This document shows positions 7,237 through 7,995 of a stretch of DNA of 7,995 bases, piece after piece. Source of the stretch: Thalassospira sp. UBA1131 (GTDB taxonomy: Bacteria > Pseudomonadota > Alphaproteobacteria > Rhodospirillales > Thalassospiraceae); assembly GCF_002311515.1 (NCBI RefSeq), contig NZ_DCAO01000036.1, positions 62,364-70,358 on the forward strand. Direction: 5' to 3'. Position 1 is the stretch's first letter; every line of letters starts with the position of its first letter. The notes below the pieces were generated by a model, which was given only the letters and a program-made list of their open reading frames with translations, ran no database searches and was not told the origin of the DNA. A program made the translations under genes and the position numbers.

Positions 7237-7816
7237 CACTTCCCCCTGAACCACCAGTTTGCTTTTGTTTTTGCGGGTCGGAGGCAATATGCGGCTCTGA
7301 CTCGGCGGGTTCAAAATCATCCAGACCGGCATTGGTCAGCGCGATCATCAAGGCGCGCGCCAGAATGGTCAGCATGCTTACCGCAACACCAAGCCAGATC
7401 AGCCCCATGACCGGCCAGACGGGAACCTGCAGATCAAATGTCGTCTCGCCACTGTTATAGGCGCTGGTAACACGCGCCAGCATTTTCCAGCACAGCAAGC
7501 CGGTGAAACCCAGCAAGACCATCCAGGCAAAGAAATCCGTCCATCGACGAACACGCGCGGGCAACATCAGGGCGAACAGATCGACCTTGATGTGCGATCC
7601 ACGATAGCCCACGCAGGCAAAACCCCACATGATGACCACGCCCAGAAACAGGCGCGAAAAATCAAATGCATCCGGGATCGGCCATGCAAACAGGTAGCGA
7701 CCAATTGCGGATGCCAGAACCAGCAACGTGATCACCGCAAGCAAAATGGCCGAGACCATTTCGACCTTGCGCGAAAAGGCTTCGAGATATGTCAGGGAGC
7801 GATGAAGGACCCGCAT
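7229..7816 (-). CDS. TRAP transporter small permease subunit (DctQ family)
   Basis: The product is a 195-residue inner-membrane protein of the second TRAP system. Four hydrophobic segments are at about 21-44, 54-72, 96-116 and 132-160. The DctQ motif GSHIKVDLF is at 73-81, after helix 2. The C-terminal tail from about 163 is long, acidic and then Gly/Ser-rich (ending GGSGGSDD), and should lie in the cytoplasm. The start at the ATG complementary to 7814-7816 gives a normal family N-terminus, although no strong ribosome binding site precedes it, only a weak GAAAG-type sequence. It lies between the binding-protein gene and dctM, in the usual P-Q-M order, and shares little obvious identity with the other DctQ here. 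Confidence 0.92.
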   Translation of the reverse strand: MRVLHRSLTYLEAFSRKVEMVSAILLAVITLLVLASAIGRYLFAWPIPDAFDFSRLFLGVVIMWGFACVGYRGSHIKVDLFALMLPARVRRWTDFFAWMVLLGFTGLLCWKMLARVTSAYNSGETTFDLQVPVWPVMGLIWLGVAVSMLTILARALMIALTNAGLDDFEPAESEPHIASDPQKQKQTGGSGGSDD

Positions 7817-7835
7817 GATCTATGCACTTTCAGAG

Positions 7836-7870
7836 GTATCGGCAGCACCGACATGCGATGCCGCCGATAC
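7836..7870 (-). other. intercistronic stem-loop between binding-protein gene and dctQ of the second TRAP operon
   Basis: GTATCGGC (7836-7843) and GCCGATAC (7863-7870) are perfect inverted repeats. In the - strand transcript the stem extends through one G-U pair and three more pairs to 12 bp, with an 11-base loop. No U-tract follows, so this is not a standard terminator. It may stabilise the 3' end of the binding-protein message or impede the downstream permease message. The hairpin is seen; its role is inferred. Confidence 0.6.
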
Positions 7871-7881
7871 AGGGAGCGTCA

Positions 7882-7995
7882 TCAATACTTGGCGTTCTCG
7901 GCTTCGAGCGCGTCGATGAAGGCCTTGTAAATGGCATCGGCATCACCGCCCTTGGCCGTAACGCTTTCGCGCCATTGGGCAACAAGCGGTTCGGC
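7882..7995 (-). CDS. probable TRAP substrate-binding protein, C-terminal fragment (5' end outside window)
   Basis: The - strand reads open from the window edge for 37 codons, ending in ALEAENAKY and a TGA at 7884-7882. The fragment includes VAQWRESVTAKGG and a helical AIYKAFIDALEAE segment, resembling the C-terminal helix of DctP-type binding proteins. Position is the stronger argument: it lies 65 bases upstream of dctQ in the P-Q-M order. Too little is present to name a subfamily or substrate, and the signal peptide is outside the window. A different upstream protein remains possible. Confidence 0.62.
   Translation of the reverse strand, partial: AEPLVAQWRESVTAKGGDADAIYKAFIDALEAENAKY

Noticed and set aside
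7237..7332. A 32-residue N-terminal extension of the second DctM.
   Set aside because: It lies inside the dctQ coding region, is hydrophilic and atypical for DctM, and the ATG at 7236 has its own ribosome binding site.
1..7995. Search for CRISPR arrays, insertion sequences, tRNA genes, toxin-antitoxin or defence genes.
   Set aside because: No spaced direct repeats, transposase-like reading frames, terminal inverted repeats or cloverleaf sequences were apparent. The window is filled by catabolic and transport genes.

Overview
The window looks like ordinary chromosomal sequence from an alphaproteobacterium. The GC content is moderately high, the proteins are of proteobacterial type, and hut genes sit beside TRAP transporter operons. 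A marine or soil Rhodospirillales member such as Thalassospira is my guess from general impression, not something the sequence proves. There are no RNA genes, mobile elements, CRISPR arrays or long non-coding stretches. Coding density is very high and the longest gap between genes is under 80 bases.

Layout. (1) 1-2084, + strand: the end of a histidine-utilisation (hut) operon. It holds the C-terminal half of hutG (N-formylglutamate deformylase) and a complete hutU (urocanate hydratase), joined by an ATGA start/stop overlap. (2) 2162-5400, + strand: a complete three-gene TRAP transporter. It has a Tat-exported TakP-like binding protein, a four-helix DctQ small permease and an enlarged DctM large permease. 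A stem-loop precedes the binding-protein gene, and a strong intrinsic terminator lies between the binding-protein gene and dctQ. (3) 5419-5450: a near-perfect bidirectional terminator where the two strands converge. (4) 5475-7995, - strand: a second, unrelated TRAP operon running towards the first. In transcription order it has the last 37 codons of a probable binding protein, dctQ, a standard-size dctM, and a DUF3237 (UPF0311) gene as the last cistron.

How the parts may work together. HutU and HutG act in histidine breakdown, converting urocanate to imidazolonepropionate and N-formylglutamate to glutamate. The first TRAP system follows hutU on the same strand after only 77 bases. Its binding protein keeps the residues that, as I recall, hold the carboxylate and the sodium ion in the 2-oxoacid-binding protein TakP. 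A 2-oxo or 2-hydroxy carboxylate is therefore a reasonable substrate guess, and a histidine-derived acid is possible but unproven. The second TRAP system has no identifiable substrate; its DUF3237 partner is the most informative unknown in the window.

I see no previously undescribed system such as defence, mobile or RNA machinery. The points worth following up are regulatory (hairpins between the binding-protein and permease genes of both operons), the hut-TRAP adjacency, and the DUF3237-TRAP linkage.
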